DNA from: Parundibacterium terreum
GTDB lineage: Bacteria; Pseudomonadota; Gammaproteobacteria; Burkholderiales; Burkholderiaceae_D
Assembly: GCF_014636315.1 (NCBI RefSeq)
Contig: NZ_BMED01000008.1
Location: 78,506-142,505, forward strand
Reading direction: 5' to 3'
Length of the DNA stretch: 64,000 nt
Position 1 is the stretch's first letter; every line of letters begins with the position of its first letter. Shown one piece after another: positions 29,939 through 39,029 of the stretch. The notes beneath the pieces were generated by a model. The model ran no database searches. It saw nothing but the letters and a program-made list of their open reading frames with translations, and was not told the DNA's origin. The position numbers were made by a program, and so were the translations under genes.

Positions 29939-30856
29939 CTAATTTTCTTGATTGTTCCAGGCGTCCCAGTAAGGCGGAGTTCCTATCGCAGTTTGCAGGC
30001 AGGCAGCGAATTCTTTCAATTTTGCCGATGCCCTGCGGCCCTCGGGATGCGCTACATAGATCGACTCTTCCGGCGCTTCCATCCCTATGTCGATCACAGC
30101 CAGATCGCCTTTTTGAATTTCAGCACCGGTGATGAAGGTGGGAAGCAGGGCGATGCCCAGTCCTGCCAGGACCGAGTCTCGCATCACGTCGCCATTGTTG
30201 ACACGCAATGCGGCGGAGGTGCGTACAGTGATGGGGCCGTCATCGCTAATGAAACGCCAGTCTGATAGTCCACGGTTGGTATAGAAAACGCCACGGTGAT
30301 TCTTCAGGTCTTCGATACTGCCCGGTGTGCCATTCCGCGCAAGATATTCCGGTGATGCGACCAGCATGCGCCGGCTTGGCGCCAGGTGCCAGGCCACCAG
30401 GCGTGAATCTTCCAAGGGACCGTGCCTGACGACAGCGTCATAGCCGTCGGCCGCTGCATCAACGCGGCGGTCATTCAAATCCAGCGTTAGTTCAAGCTTG
30501 GGATATTTTTCTAAAAAGGAATAGATCGCCGGCCCCAGATGCATACGCCCGAAAGTCACCGGCGCGGATATGCGTAAAGGTCCGATCAGGCTGCCGCGAC
30601 GCTCCGCCATGTCCGCTTTGGCCTCTGCAACTTCACACATAATGCGCTTGGCCCTTTCCAGAAAAGCCCCTCCGTCTTCGGTGAGGCTAATTTTCCGGGT
30701 CGTGCGATGCAGCAGGGTTGCGTTCAGTGTTTTTTCCAGATCTGCAAGCCTTTCGCTGACCACTGATTTTGACAGTTGCAGGCGTCTTGCGGCTTCACTG
30801 ATGGATCCGGATTCGGCAACTGCGACAAAGCCGGCGATGCCTTCAAGTTTTAACAT
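29939..30856 (-). CDS. LysR-family transcriptional regulator
   Basis: A 305-residue regulator. The N-terminal winged helix is FVAVAESGSISEAARRLQLSKSVVSERLADLEKTL, and a periplasmic-binding-like effector domain follows (LRISAPVTFGRMHLGPAIYSFLEKYP, about 90-115). I chose ATG 30856 (MLKLEGIAGF), which gives the family N-terminus; the open frame runs upstream to 31033 with unlike sequence. It is divergent from the secreted alpha/beta hydrolase gene, the usual arrangement for a LysR regulator and its target. Confidence 0.88.
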   Translation of the reverse strand: MLKLEGIAGFVAVAESGSISEAARRLQLSKSVVSERLADLEKTLNATLLHRTTRKISLTEDGGAFLERAKRIMCEVAEAKADMAERRGSLIGPLRISAPVTFGRMHLGPAIYSFLEKYPKLELTLDLNDRRVDAAADGYDAVVRHGPLEDSRLVAWHLAPSRRMLVASPEYLARNGTPGSIEDLKNHRGVFYTNRGLSDWRFISDDGPITVRTSAALRVNNGDVMRDSVLAGLGIALLPTFITGAEIQKGDLAVIDIGMEAPEESIYVAHPEGRRASAKLKEFAACLQTAIGTPPYWDAWNNQEN

Positions 30857-31256
30857 TTTTTGGAGTTGGAAAAGTAAGAATCTATGTTTTGCACTAGCAT
30901 GTGCGGCAGCCACGAATCCATGCGCGCAAGCCTGTTGCGCCCATTTCAGCACTTGCATACCAGCTTTTCTGACAAGTGCGAAGTATAGATTCATGCACCC
31001 AGGATCTACTTGAAATTTTATGACTGACTGCATCAGTATTATTCAATATGAGCGGCAGCAATTGCAGGGAAAAGCCTTTGCATCCAGGCCAGTTTCCAGG
31101 CGGGCAGCATGCTGCAAAGCATGTCAAAATTTTTTGAACGGTGAACAGCACGTACATACTAGTCAACGGATGGTGCTGAAGACTACTATGCTGCGTAGGT
31201 ATGAAAAAAATTTGAGACCTGTCACACGAAGATTTTCTAGATAAAGAAAAGGGCTG
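30857..31256. other. Divergent intergenic region, LysR gene and hydrolase gene
   Basis: About 400 bp with no supported gene. It should hold both promoters and a LysR binding site. Several AT-rich T-N11-A matches are present but none is distinctive enough to report as a site. Confidence 0.4.
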
Positions 31257-32189
31257 ATGATGAAACGCAAGCTTTTGTTTGTAATGGCAATGCTTGGACT
31301 TGTGCTGACGGCGGGTATGGCGGGAGCGGCTGCTCCTTCCTTGCCTCCCGGTTTCAAGACACAGACCGTCACAACGGGTGACGGAGTGGGTATCTTTGTG
31401 CGCTCGGGTGGAACCGGGCCGGCGGTGATACTGATTCATGGTTTTGGCGACACCGGCGATATGTGGGGGCCCTTGGCGAAAGAACTGGCCAAGACGCATA
31501 CTGTGATCGTGCCGGATCTGCGGGGCATGGGGCGTTCATCCAAGCCTGCTTCAGGTTACGACAAGATGACGCAGGCCGGCGATATGCGGGCGGTGCTCGC
31601 CAAGCTGGGGCAGGATCGTTCGGCTGTGGTCGGGCATGATATCGGCACCATGGTGGCATATGCCTATGCAGCCCGATATCCGGACAAGGTGGACAAGCTG
31701 GTGGTGATGGACGCTCCCGTTCCCGGCGTGGCGCCGTGGGACCAGATCATCCTCAGCCCGCAATTGTGGCACTTCAATTTTGGCGGTAAGGATGCGGAGC
31801 GGCTGGTCGCCGGCCGCGAACGCATCTATCTCGACCGGTTCTGGAATGAATTTGCAGGCGATCCATCCAAGATAGACGAAGCGACTCGCGCTTACTATAC
31901 GAAGCAATATGCGCAAGCCGGTGCGATGCGGGCGGCATTTGCACAGTTCAATGCGATAGCTGCCAAGGATGTTGCCGACAACCGCGTCGCCGCGCAGACC
32001 AAGCTCCCCATGCCTGTGCTTGCCATCGGCGGTGAAAAATCCTTCGGCCCGAATATGGCCGGCGTCATGCGCAATGCCGCGGTGAATGTGCAGCAAGAAG
32101 TGGTTCCCGGAGCGGGGCACTGGCTGATGGAAGAGAGCCCTGAAACGACGATAGGGCTGATCAAGAAATTTCTGGATGGCGCTCCATAG
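31257..32189 (+). CDS. Secreted alpha/beta hydrolase, epoxide hydrolase/dehalogenase type
   Basis: A 310-residue protein with a signal peptide (residues 1-25, ending MAGAAA). The alpha/beta hydrolase core has HGFGDTGDMWG (oxyanion region), DLRGMGRSSKP, a nucleophile elbow GHDIGTMVAY in which the nucleophile is Asp rather than Ser, and a C-terminal GAGHWLMEESPE histidine. An Asp nucleophile is typical of epoxide hydrolases and haloalkane dehalogenases. The substrate is unknown. ATG 31257 or 31260 may be used. It is divergent from a LysR regulator and is followed by a terminator. Confidence 0.87.
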   Translation: MMKRKLLFVMAMLGLVLTAGMAGAAAPSLPPGFKTQTVTTGDGVGIFVRSGGTGPAVILIHGFGDTGDMWGPLAKELAKTHTVIVPDLRGMGRSSKPASGYDKMTQAGDMRAVLAKLGQDRSAVVGHDIGTMVAYAYAARYPDKVDKLVVMDAPVPGVAPWDQIILSPQLWHFNFGGKDAERLVAGRERIYLDRFWNEFAGDPSKIDEATRAYYTKQYAQAGAMRAAFAQFNAIAAKDVADNRVAAQTKLPMPVLAIGGEKSFGPNMAGVMRNAAVNVQQEVVPGAGHWLMEESPETTIGLIKKFLDGAP

Positions 32190-32232
32190 CGCGGATAGAC
32201 TCGATGTCTCCTGCATTGCGACAGCAATGCTT

Positions 32233-32265
32233 AAGCCTTGCCTGGGTGGACCGGCAAGGCTTTTT
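32233..32265 (+). terminator. Rho-independent terminator after the alpha/beta hydrolase
   Basis: AAGCCTTGCC and GGCAAGGCTT form a 10-bp stem around a 10-nt loop, followed by TTT. It lies 44 nt after the stop codon. Confidence 0.85.
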
Positions 32266-32270
32266 AACAT

Positions 32271-32305
32271 TCTGCATTCTGCATCCTGCGCTCTGCATGC
32301 TGAAG
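32271..32305. repeat. Short 7-bp tandem repeat
   Basis: TCTGCAT, TCTGCAT, CCTGCGC, TCTGCAT, GCTGAAG follow each other directly: three exact and two degenerate heptamers between a terminator and the next gene. Confidence 0.7.
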
Positions 32306-32400
32306 CAGCACCTGATATTAGCCATTGCAAACAGGCGGCGTTTGATTAATATGGAGGCAACAGGCATTCCAGATCAAACCCGACACTACAAGGCCCTATC

Positions 32401-32898
32401 ATGAGTTTTTTCACCTGCGATATTTGCGATGCCAATGAAGACAAGCTTGCCACCGGCGAGCTGAGAGTACTGCCGCCCTTGTTCATGAAATTCGGTCGCC
32501 AGGGCAAGTTCCTGGGGCAGGCAGTGACGCTGAAAGTGTTTGAGGAAAACTCCCTGGTCAGGACCAAGCTGGAGAGCCCGGGGAATGGGCAAGTGCTGGT
32601 GATAGATGGCGGCGGCAGTATCCGTTGCGCGCTGGTAGGCGGCAATCTTGCCAGTCTTGCGCAACAAAACGGCTGGGTCGGCATTATTGTCAACGGTTGT
32701 GTGCGCGATGTGGAGGAAATCAACGCCTGCAATATCGGCGTGAGAGCATTGGCGTCTTTCCCCGTGCGTAGCGCCAAGCGTTCCACAGGGGAGCAGGACG
32801 TGCGCATCAGCATCGCGGGTGTTGCCATCCAGCCCGGCGACTGGATCTATGCCGATGCGGACGGCGTCCTGGTGGCCTCGGAGAATCTGCTTAAATAA
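32401..32898 (+). CDS. RraA-like protein, putative 4-hydroxy-4-methyl-2-oxoglutarate aldolase
   Basis: A 165-residue RraA-fold protein. It carries the aldolase signature G-x20-R-D-x2-E, from the Gly of GNLASL to CVRDVEE, which separates true HMG/CHA aldolases from RraA proteins that only inhibit RNase [17 protein letters not shown] and [13 protein letters not shown] are typical family ends. Either role remains possible: metal-dependent aldol cleavage of HMG/oxaloacetate, or RNase E regulation. Its 3' end overlaps convergent metR by 8 bp. Confidence 0.85.
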   Translation: MSFFTCDICDANEDKLATGELRVLPPLFMKFGRQGKFLGQAVTLKVFEENSLVRTKLESPGNGQVLVIDGGGSIRCALVGGNLASLAQQNGWVGIIVNGCVRDVEEINACNIGVRALASFPVRSAKRSTGEQDVRISIAGVAIQPGDWIYADADGVLVASENLLK

Positions 32899-33814
32899 GC
32901 TCTATGCTAGGCAAGTTCAGGTAGCTGCTTTCTCGTATCGTCGTGACGAAGTCGCTCAGATAGGATTTGCCTGACATTTCGGGCAGGCAGGCTGCATATA
33001 GCTTGCCGGTCAGCCCGTCTTTGGTAATGCGTTTTTGCATCACGTAATCGCGATTCACATAGTTTTGCGCTGCCCACACGGGCAGGGTGGCTATGCCACG
33101 GCGGCTGGCGACCAGTTGCAGCATTGCCACTGTCAATTCCGTCGTTCTTCTCGCTGCCGTATCCACGCCGGCAGGTTTCAACACCTGGCGTACCACGTCC
33201 AGCATATCATCCGGCACCGGATAGGTAATCAGCGTATCGGTGGCAAAGTCCTGGGCCACCAGATAGTCGCGGCTGGACAAAGGATGCTCCTTGGCCAGCA
33301 GCGCGACGATTTCAAAGCGGAACAGCGGGTGGTAATCAACTGTCTCCGCATGGTCAATCTCCGACACGATGGCGACATCGGCCCTATGCTCATACAGCAG
33401 GCCCACCGGGTCTGCCTGGAAACCCGAGACGATATCCAGCTCTACCTCAGGCCAGCGTTGGCGGAACACATCCATCGCCGGCATCAACCAGTCAAAGCAG
33501 GTGTGGCATTCCACCGCAATCCTGAGTTGCCCGGCAACGCCCTGCGCCATGCGGGCCAGATCCCGCTCCGCGTTGGCGATCTGCGGCAGCACGCTGTCGG
33601 CCAGTTGCAATAGTCGCTCTCCGGCCGGGGTAAAACGTATGGGCGTTGACTTTCGTTCAAAAAGTGCCGTGCCGTGATGATCTTCCAATAACTTTATCTG
33701 GTGCGAGAGCGCCGACTGGGTCACGTTAAGCAAGGTTGCCGCACGCAGCAGATTGCCTGCCTCGCGCAACGCGTGCAGGGTTTTCAGGTGGCGGAATTCG
33801 AGGATGGAATGCAT
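32891..33814 (-). CDS. metR: LysR-family regulator MetR
   Basis: A 307-residue LysR regulator whose sequence ([35 protein letters not shown], then [31 protein letters not shown]) matches MetR closely. MetR activates methionine genes, using homocysteine as co-effector. It is divergent from metE, and a MetR-type box lies between the two genes, so it most likely activates metE and represses itself. Confidence 0.92.
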   Translation of the reverse strand: MHSILEFRHLKTLHALREAGNLLRAATLLNVTQSALSHQIKLLEDHHGTALFERKSTPIRFTPAGERLLQLADSVLPQIANAERDLARMAQGVAGQLRIAVECHTCFDWLMPAMDVFRQRWPEVELDIVSGFQADPVGLLYEHRADVAIVSEIDHAETVDYHPLFRFEIVALLAKEHPLSSRDYLVAQDFATDTLITYPVPDDMLDVVRQVLKPAGVDTAARRTTELTVAMLQLVASRRGIATLPVWAAQNYVNRDYVMQKRITKDGLTGKLYAACLPEMSGKSYLSDFVTTIRESSYLNLPSIELI

Positions 33815-33835
33815 GGCAGTGGGAAAAATTGATTA

Positions 33836-33848
33836 TGAATTAAATTCA
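33836..33848. promoter_or_regulatory. MetR-binding box between metR and metE
   Basis: TGAATTAAATTCA is an exact match to the MetR consensus TGAA-N5-TTCA. It lies 22 bp upstream of the metR start and 118 bp upstream of the metE start. A second partial repeat (GATTC ... GAATC) follows at about 33853-33879. Confidence 0.8.
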
Positions 33849-33924
33849 AGTTGATTCTTAATATTTATCGTTTGAATCATAATGGAGGATGTCCGATGAT
33901 GGCAAGCAATGAATCATCAATGGA

Positions 33925-33944
33925 TTTGCGGGTATGTCCGCAAA
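33925..33944 (+). promoter_or_regulatory. 7-bp hairpin in the metE leader
   Basis: TTTGCGG, 6-nt loop, CCGCAAA, a perfect short inverted repeat ending 22 nt before the metE start. It is too small and T-poor for a terminator; it may shape the leader or be a regulator site. Confidence 0.4.
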
Positions 33945-33965
33945 CCGTCAACATCGGAGAAAAGC

Positions 33966-36266
33966 ATGGCATCGGCACATATATTGGGGTTTCCGCGCAT
34001 AGGTGCTCAGCGTGAGTTGAAATTTGCACAAGAAGCTTTCTGGCGTGGAGAACTGTCTGAGGCCGCATTGCGCGATGTAGGTGCTGATCTGCGTGCACGC
34101 CATTGGAAGCTGCAAAAGCAAGCCGGCCTGGATGCGGTAAGCGTGGGCGATTTTGCCTGGTACGATCAGGTGCTCAATACCCTGGCTTTGCTGGGCGGAC
34201 TGCCTACCCGTTTTGGATTTGATGCAAAAAATCTGACTCTGTCCGAGTACTTCACCCTCGCGCGCGGCAATACACAGCATTTCGCGATGGAAATGACCAA
34301 ATGGTTCGATACCAATTATCACTATCTGGTGCCCGAGTGGACTGCCGACAGCAGCTTCGACCGCGGCGTCGATTGGCTGTTTGATGAACTGGCAGAAGCC
34401 CAGGCACAGGGACACCGGGCAAAACTGACCCTGATTGGCCCCGTCACCTTGCTGTATTTGGGCAAGATCAAGGGGGGGCTGGCGCATAAATTGGACTTGC
34501 TGCCAAAGCTGCTCCCTGCATATCAGCGCGTGCTGGCGCGTCTGCAGGCAGCGGGCGTTGAATGGGTACAGATAGACGAACCTGTGCTGGCGCTGGATCT
34601 GGACGCCACATGGAAATCGGCATTCACACCCGCCTATGCAGTGTTGAGCCCGCAAGCGCCTAAGCTCCTGCTCGCCACGTATTTTGAATCAGTGGCAAAC
34701 CATGCTGATTTACTGCACAGCCTTCCTGTAGCCGGCCTGCATGTGGACCTGATCCGCGCGCCGCTGCAAGCACAGTCCTTGCTGGCAAACTGGCCAGCGG
34801 GGCGTGTGCTGTCGGCGGGCGTGATAGACGGCCGCAATATCTGGCGCGCAGATTTGTCCGAGGTGCTGAAACGGCTGCAGCCGCTGAAGCAGGAGCTGGG
34901 TGAGCTGTTGTGGTTAGCGCCTAGCTGCTCCTTGTTGCATGTGCCGGTTGACCTGTCATCCGAAACATCGCTGGATGAAGAAGTGAAAAGCTGGCTGGCG
35001 TTTGCGACGCAAAAGCTGGACGAGATCGTTGCCCTCAAATGCGCGCTGAACGGACAGGCTGCGCAAGTGCTGCCGCACTTTACTGCTTCCCAGATTGCCA
35101 TCCATAGCCGTAATGTATCCAGCCGCATTCATAATCCGCTGGTCAAGAAGCGGGTAGAAGAGCTGGCGGAATCGGATGCGCAGCGCCGTAACATATTCGG
35201 TGAGCGCATAGTCAAACAGCAGGCACGATTCAAGCTGCCGCTGTTTCCGACTACGACAATAGGATCCTTTCCTCAAACCAAGGCCATACGCCAGGCGCGT
35301 GCTGCGCACAAGCGCGGCGACCTGGGGCATCTGGAGTATCTGGATGCGATGCGTGAAGAAATTCGTCTGGTGGTGGAAAAGCAGGAACAACTGGATATTG
35401 ACGTGCTGGTGCACGGCGAGCCGGAACGCAATGACATGGTGGAATACTTTGGCGAACAGCTATGGGGTTATGGTTTTACGCTGAACGGCTGGGTGCAGAG
35501 CTATGGCTCGCGCTGTGTCAAACCGCCTTTCATCTATGGCGATGTATATCGCCCCGAAGCGATGACAGTAGGCTGGAGTGAGTTTGCGCAAAGCCTGACC
35601 AGCAGGCCGATGAAAGGCATGTTGACCGGCCCGGTTACGATGCTGCAATGGTCCTTTGTGCGCGACGATCAGCCGCGTGAAACCACGGCGCTGCAGATTG
35701 CGCTGGCATTGCGAGACGAAGTCTGCGACCTGGAAAAAGCCGGTATAGGCATGATACAGATAGATGAGCCCGCTTTCCGTGAAGGTTTGCCGCTGAAATC
35801 CGGCGACTGGCCGCATTACCTGGATTGGGCAGTGCGCGCATTCAAAGTCAGCGCCTGCGGCGTCGCTGACGAGACTCAGATACACACGCATATGTGCTAT
35901 TCCGAGTTCAATGACATCCTGCCCTGGATCGCCGCGATGGATGCCGACGTGATTACGATAGAAACCTCGCGTTCCGATATGGAATTACTGGACGGTTTCG
36001 GCGAATTCGCCTATCCGAACGAGATCGGCCCTGGCGTGTATGATATCCACTCGCCGCGCGTGCCGCGCATGCTGGAAATGCAAAGGCTGTTGCAAAAGGC
36101 GAGGGAAGTGATACCTGACCGGCGTCTGTGGGTCAATCCGGATTGCGGCCTGAAAACGCGCGACTGGCCGGAAACGATCGCGGCGCTGGAAAACATGGTG
36201 CAGGCAGCCAAGCTGCTACGTGCCTCGCTGGCAGAGCATGAGGAGCATGAAGGTAATTGTTGCTGA
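33966..36266 (+). CDS. metE: Cobalamin-independent methionine synthase MetE
   Basis: A 766-residue enzyme that transfers the methyl group of 5-methyltetrahydrofolate-triglutamate to homocysteine. It has two (beta/alpha)8 barrels: the N-terminal one starts [20 protein letters not shown], the catalytic C-terminal one starts [14 protein letters not shown] (about 420). Zinc and substrate residues appear in [11 protein letters not shown] (His/Cys) and in [10 protein letters not shown] (Cys). ATG 33966 follows GGAG; an in-frame ATG at 33909 would add 19 residues. It is divergent from metR, its presumed activator. Confidence 0.96.
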   Translation: MASAHILGFPRIGAQRELKFAQEAFWRGELSEAALRDVGADLRARHWKLQKQAGLDAVSVGDFAWYDQVLNTLALLGGLPTRFGFDAKNLTLSEYFTLARGNTQHFAMEMTKWFDTNYHYLVPEWTADSSFDRGVDWLFDELAEAQAQGHRAKLTLIGPVTLLYLGKIKGGLAHKLDLLPKLLPAYQRVLARLQAAGVEWVQIDEPVLALDLDATWKSAFTPAYAVLSPQAPKLLLATYFESVANHADLLHSLPVAGLHVDLIRAPLQAQSLLANWPAGRVLSAGVIDGRNIWRADLSEVLKRLQPLKQELGELLWLAPSCSLLHVPVDLSSETSLDEEVKSWLAFATQKLDEIVALKCALNGQAAQVLPHFTASQIAIHSRNVSSRIHNPLVKKRVEELAESDAQRRNIFGERIVKQQARFKLPLFPTTTIGSFPQTKAIRQARAAHKRGDLGHLEYLDAMREEIRLVVEKQEQLDIDVLVHGEPERNDMVEYFGEQLWGYGFTLNGWVQSYGSRCVKPPFIYGDVYRPEAMTVGWSEFAQSLTSRPMKGMLTGPVTMLQWSFVRDDQPRETTALQIALALRDEVCDLEKAGIGMIQIDEPAFREGLPLKSGDWPHYLDWAVRAFKVSACGVADETQIHTHMCYSEFNDILPWIAAMDADVITIETSRSDMELLDGFGEFAYPNEIGPGVYDIHSPRVPRMLEMQRLLQKAREVIPDRRLWVNPDCGLKTRDWPETIAALENMVQAAKLLRASLAEHEEHEGNCC

Positions 36267-36315
36267 GTGCTCCAGCACGCTTATGCGTGCTTTCAGTGCT
36301 GTGAAATGAAGAGTC

Positions 36316-36342
36316 CCTGTTTGCCGTAGCATGGCAAACAGG
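36316..36342. terminator. Perfect hairpin between metE and tRNA-Pro
   Basis: CCTGTTTGCC, 7-nt loop, GGCAAACAGG form a 10-bp perfect inverted repeat in a 90-bp gap between convergent metE and tRNA-Pro. No T-run follows, so this may be a processing or Rho-type end rather than a classic terminator. A smaller GCACGC-TTA-TGCGTGC hairpin lies at about 36272-36290. Confidence 0.5.
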
Positions 36343-36358
36343 ATGGAGCCATATAAGA

Positions 36359-36435
36359 TGGTCCGGGCAAGAGGATTTGAACCTCCGACCCCCTGCTCCC
36401 GAAGCAGGTGCGCTACCAGGCTGCGCTATGCCCGG
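36359..36435 (-). tRNA. tRNA-Pro(CGG)
   Basis: Read on the reverse strand, the 77 nt fold as a complete cloverleaf: acceptor CCGGGCA/TGCCCGG with the C1-G72 pair typical of bacterial proline tRNA, anticodon stem CCTGC/GCAGG around TTCGGGA (anticodon CGG), T-arm GGAGG-TTCAAAT-CCTCT, discriminator A and an encoded CCA end. It stands alone. Confidence 0.97.
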
Positions 36436-36700
36436 ACTGGCTCGTCCACTAGTGTTAGTCCATCACTACAGAAACAGCAGCGTATCCATGCCGCATCAGG
36501 CTGACATGCGGCATAGAAAATGGCTGTTGCGATCTAAATCATAATATAACTGGCTTCATCGCCGCCAGTTTATCAGTCAAAATTGTTGCAAGAAAATACA
36601 GGGACATGCCGGGCGCGCAGTATAATTATTGCATGCCTATTTTTCTCTCCCATTTTCTCTTTTACCTACGCCTGCGTTTTGCAGTGCAAAAGGCCGCGCA

Positions 36701-37516
36701 ATGTGGATAGATACGCATTGTCATCTCGATGCATCCGAATTTGGCGGCAATTCTGTTGCGGTTGCCGATGATGCGGCACGCAACCACGTATCTGCGATTG
36801 TCATTCCCGCCGTCCATCCCAGCAATTTTCAGACGGTGGCGGAGCTGGCGCGCCAGCGCAAGGATTGTTTTTACGCGCTGGGCATACATCCCATGTACGT
36901 ACCAAGCGCCAAAGAGCAGGATCTGGAAGCCTTGCGTACGCTGGTTGCAAAAACGCTGGAGCAGCAGACGGATCATCCGCGCTTCGTCGCCATAGGCGAG
37001 ATCGGTCTGGATTTTTTTGTGCCGGAACTGACTGTCAATCCGCTGAAAGAAAAGCAGGAATTCTTCTATACCGAACAGCTTAAAATCGCGCGGGACTTCG
37101 ATTTGCCGGTGCTGCTGCATGTGCGGCGCTCGCAGGACATCATTCTGAAATACCTGCGCCGCATCAAGGTCGTAGGCGGGATTGCGCACGCATTCAATGG
37201 CAGCGAGCAGCAGGCGCAGGCTTTCATCGATATGGGCTTCAAACTGGGTTTTGGCGGTGCAATGACATTCACCCGCGCTTTGCAAATCCGCCGCCTGGCA
37301 GCGCAATTGCCGCTGGAAGCGATCGTGCTGGAGACCGATGCGCCCGACATCTCCCCTAGCTGGCTGCATCCCGCTGCGAATAGCCCCGCGGAACTGCCGC
37401 GCATAGGTGCAGTACTGGCGGAATTGCGCGGCCTGCCGCTGGAGCAAGTGGCCAGGCAAACCACAGTCAACGCCCATCAGGTTTTGCCGCGCATGCTGCC
37501 GGCCCTGCCTGACTGA
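36701..37516 (+). CDS. TatD-family metal-dependent hydrolase
   Basis: A 271-residue TIM-barrel deoxyribonuclease/hydrolase. Metal ligands appear in DTHCHLD near the N-terminus, GEIGLDFF (Glu), VLLHVRRSQD (His), IAHAFNGS (His) and ETDAPDI (Asp). TatD proteins have 3'-5' exonuclease activity on DNA and RNA, and their exact role varies. ATG 36701 is preceded by AAGG and gives the standard N-terminus; the open frame extends upstream to 36629 without resemblance. It ends 11 nt before comEC, consistent with co-transcription. Confidence 0.92.
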   Translation: MWIDTHCHLDASEFGGNSVAVADDAARNHVSAIVIPAVHPSNFQTVAELARQRKDCFYALGIHPMYVPSAKEQDLEALRTLVAKTLEQQTDHPRFVAIGEIGLDFFVPELTVNPLKEKQEFFYTEQLKIARDFDLPVLLHVRRSQDIILKYLRRIKVVGGIAHAFNGSEQQAQAFIDMGFKLGFGGAMTFTRALQIRRLAAQLPLEAIVLETDAPDISPSWLHPAANSPAELPRIGAVLAELRGLPLEQVARQTTVNAHQVLPRMLPALPD

Positions 37517-37527
37517 TCCAGGACCGG

Positions 37528-38278
37528 ATGCGCAGCGCCATCATCGCTTTTGTGCTTGGCGCGGCCTTCCTGCAGCAGCAGGCCAGTCTCTTGCAATGGG
37601 AATATCTTGGCCTGTTGCTTGCCGCTGTGCTCCTTCTTTTCTTCTCCAGCCTTAAATTCGGCAAGCTCAATGCGTACGTCGGGCTGGCGCTGCGAGCGAT
37701 TTGCTTTGCGATTGCCGGCTTCGTCTGGGCCAGTGTCTATGCGCATGCCTATCTGGCGCAGGAATTGCCTGCAGAATGGGAGGGGCGCGATGTGGCCGTG
37801 ATCGGCACCATAGACAGCTTGCCGCATCAGTTTCCGCAAGGCGTGCGTTTCAATTTTGCGGTGGAGCAGATATTGGCCCAAGGGCGGACTGTGCCCGTAT
37901 TGCCCTTCAAGTTGTCGCTATCCTGGTATTCCAGTTTCGGCAGCCAGGAATTTGGCCCCATAGGGGATGTAAAACCCGGTGAGCGCTGGCAATTCACGGT
38001 ACGCTTGAAGCGGCCCCACGGCAACGCGAACGAATATGGGTTTGACTACGAAGCCTGGCTACTGGAGCAAAACCTGCGCGCCACCGGCACCGTCCGTTCT
38101 GACGAGAACAATGCATGGAAGAACCAGCGCCTGGCGAATTTTGTGTGGAGTTTTGGCAATGCCGTAGAGCTCAGCCGCGCGTGGCTGCGGCAACGTATCA
38201 ATGTGGCGCTGCCTGATAAGCCATTTGCAGGCGTGCTGGTCGCGCTGGTCGTAGGCGATCAGCGCGAAGTATCCCAAT
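37528..38278 (+). pseudogene. comEC: comEC 5' part, interrupted by island
   Basis: The first about 250 codons of a ComEC/Rec2 DNA-uptake channel: two or three N-terminal TM helices (residues 1-75), an OB-fold/DUF4131 domain (about 75-210), then the start of the competence domain (AGVLVALVVGDQREVSQ). At 38274-38278 (CCAAT) the sequence changes abruptly to foreign AT-rich DNA and the frame runs into an unrelated tail that stops at 38586. The matching continuation, SDWKVFNRTGIGHLISISGLHITM, resumes at 47768. Full-length ComEC cannot be made from this copy. The 5' fragment may still be transcribed with tatD. Confidence 0.93.
38274..38278. repeat. Left target-site duplication CCAAT
   Basis: CCAAT at the left junction between comEC and the island. 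The same five bases occur at 47763-47767 at the right junction, so removing the island plus one copy restores the comEC reading frame (GTATC-CCAAT-CCGAC). This is the expected footprint of a transposition event with 5-bp duplication. Confidence 0.8.
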
Positions 38279-38287
38279 GGTTATCGA

Positions 38288-38423
38288 CAATTAAAACCTG
38301 TGGTGGCGAATTTCTTAAGTCATTGATTTTAATGGCAGTAGCAATATCTGTATTTTATGCACTTACATTAAAATCTGTTTTGCACGGTAGCATTGCGTTT
38401 TGTCGATTTACAATTAAAACCTG
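38288..38423 (+). repeat. Left-end repeat array of the island
   Basis: CAATTAAAACCTG occurs exactly at 38288-38300 and 38411-38423, with a degenerate copy CATTAAAATCTG at 38366-38377. The exact copies are followed by related tails (GTGGCGAATTT and GTGACGGGTTC). The inverted copy lies at 47740-47752 at the other end. They look like transposase-binding sites. Confidence 0.7.
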
Positions 38424-38451
38424 TTGTGACGGGTTCGGCGATTGGCCTTCC

Positions 38452-38498
38452 TCGAATAGAAAAATCGATACTGGCAAGGTATCGGCTTTTCTATTCGA
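38452..38498. repeat. Long hairpin near the left end of the island
   Basis: TCGAATAGAAAA (38452-38463) pairs perfectly with TTTTCTATTCGA (38487-38498). Inside, CGATAC (38466-38471) pairs with GTATCG (38479-38484), leaving a 2x2 mismatch and a 7-nt loop. No gene ends here in a way that would need this as a terminator, except the chimeric comEC frame. Confidence 0.7.
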
Positions 38499-38620
38499 AT
38501 TCTCAAACGTTACTCGGATACGTGTTGCGCAAGGCTCAATATTGATTCAAATTTCGACCAGCGGCGTCTTTATAACACTCCGGTAAAAACCACGCGCGTT
38601 CTCCATTGTAGTGAATGTGA

Positions 38621-38878
38621 ATGCGAATTTTCTTCACGGAGTTCCCGACCCAAGTTTTCCTACAAGCACCCAGGCGGACCCCTTACTCAATGGGAAAACT
38701 TCAAATTTGGAACGACGTTATCCGCCAGCATCTCACACGTTGGTTTGCGATTGACAACGATGCCCTTGGGTGTCCCCTCCAGTGTAGAGATAACCTGGTC
38801 AAAACTGATGACCGGCTAGGCCTTAGTGCGTTAGATGTGCAAGACCAAATTCGTGAGAGACTGAATTCAATGAAGTGA
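38621..38878 (+). pseudogene. C-terminal fragment of a HAD-type (Swiss-army-knife) protein
   Basis: The last 45 residues (IRQHLTRWFAIDNDALGCP...NLVKTDDRLGLSALDVQDQIRERL) resemble the C-terminal half of HAD domains found in Swiss-Army-knife RNA-repair-type proteins, where W-x-A/V-I-D-D/N-D is the third HAD motif. The N-terminal half with the first catalytic Asp motif is missing; the upstream frame reads nothing related. So this is most likely a broken gene at the island edge. A second, longer HAD-type gene lies at the island's right side. Start position is uncertain. Confidence 0.5.
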
Positions 38879-39029
38879 TTCTATTACCAATGGCCTCGAA
38901 ATTATACCCGTTGAAAAACTTGGATTGGCCGGCCGCTTTCGCCCGAGGCAAGTAGCTGACCGCGAAAACATTGAATTATTTCTGTGATGGTGAGCGTCAG
39001 CTATATCTTGAGGCTGATTGTATTTATTC

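Noticed and set aside
38288-38423. Repeats at the left island end considered as a CRISPR array
   Set aside because: Repeat units are 13 bp, only two exact copies exist, spacers are unequal and no cas genes are near.
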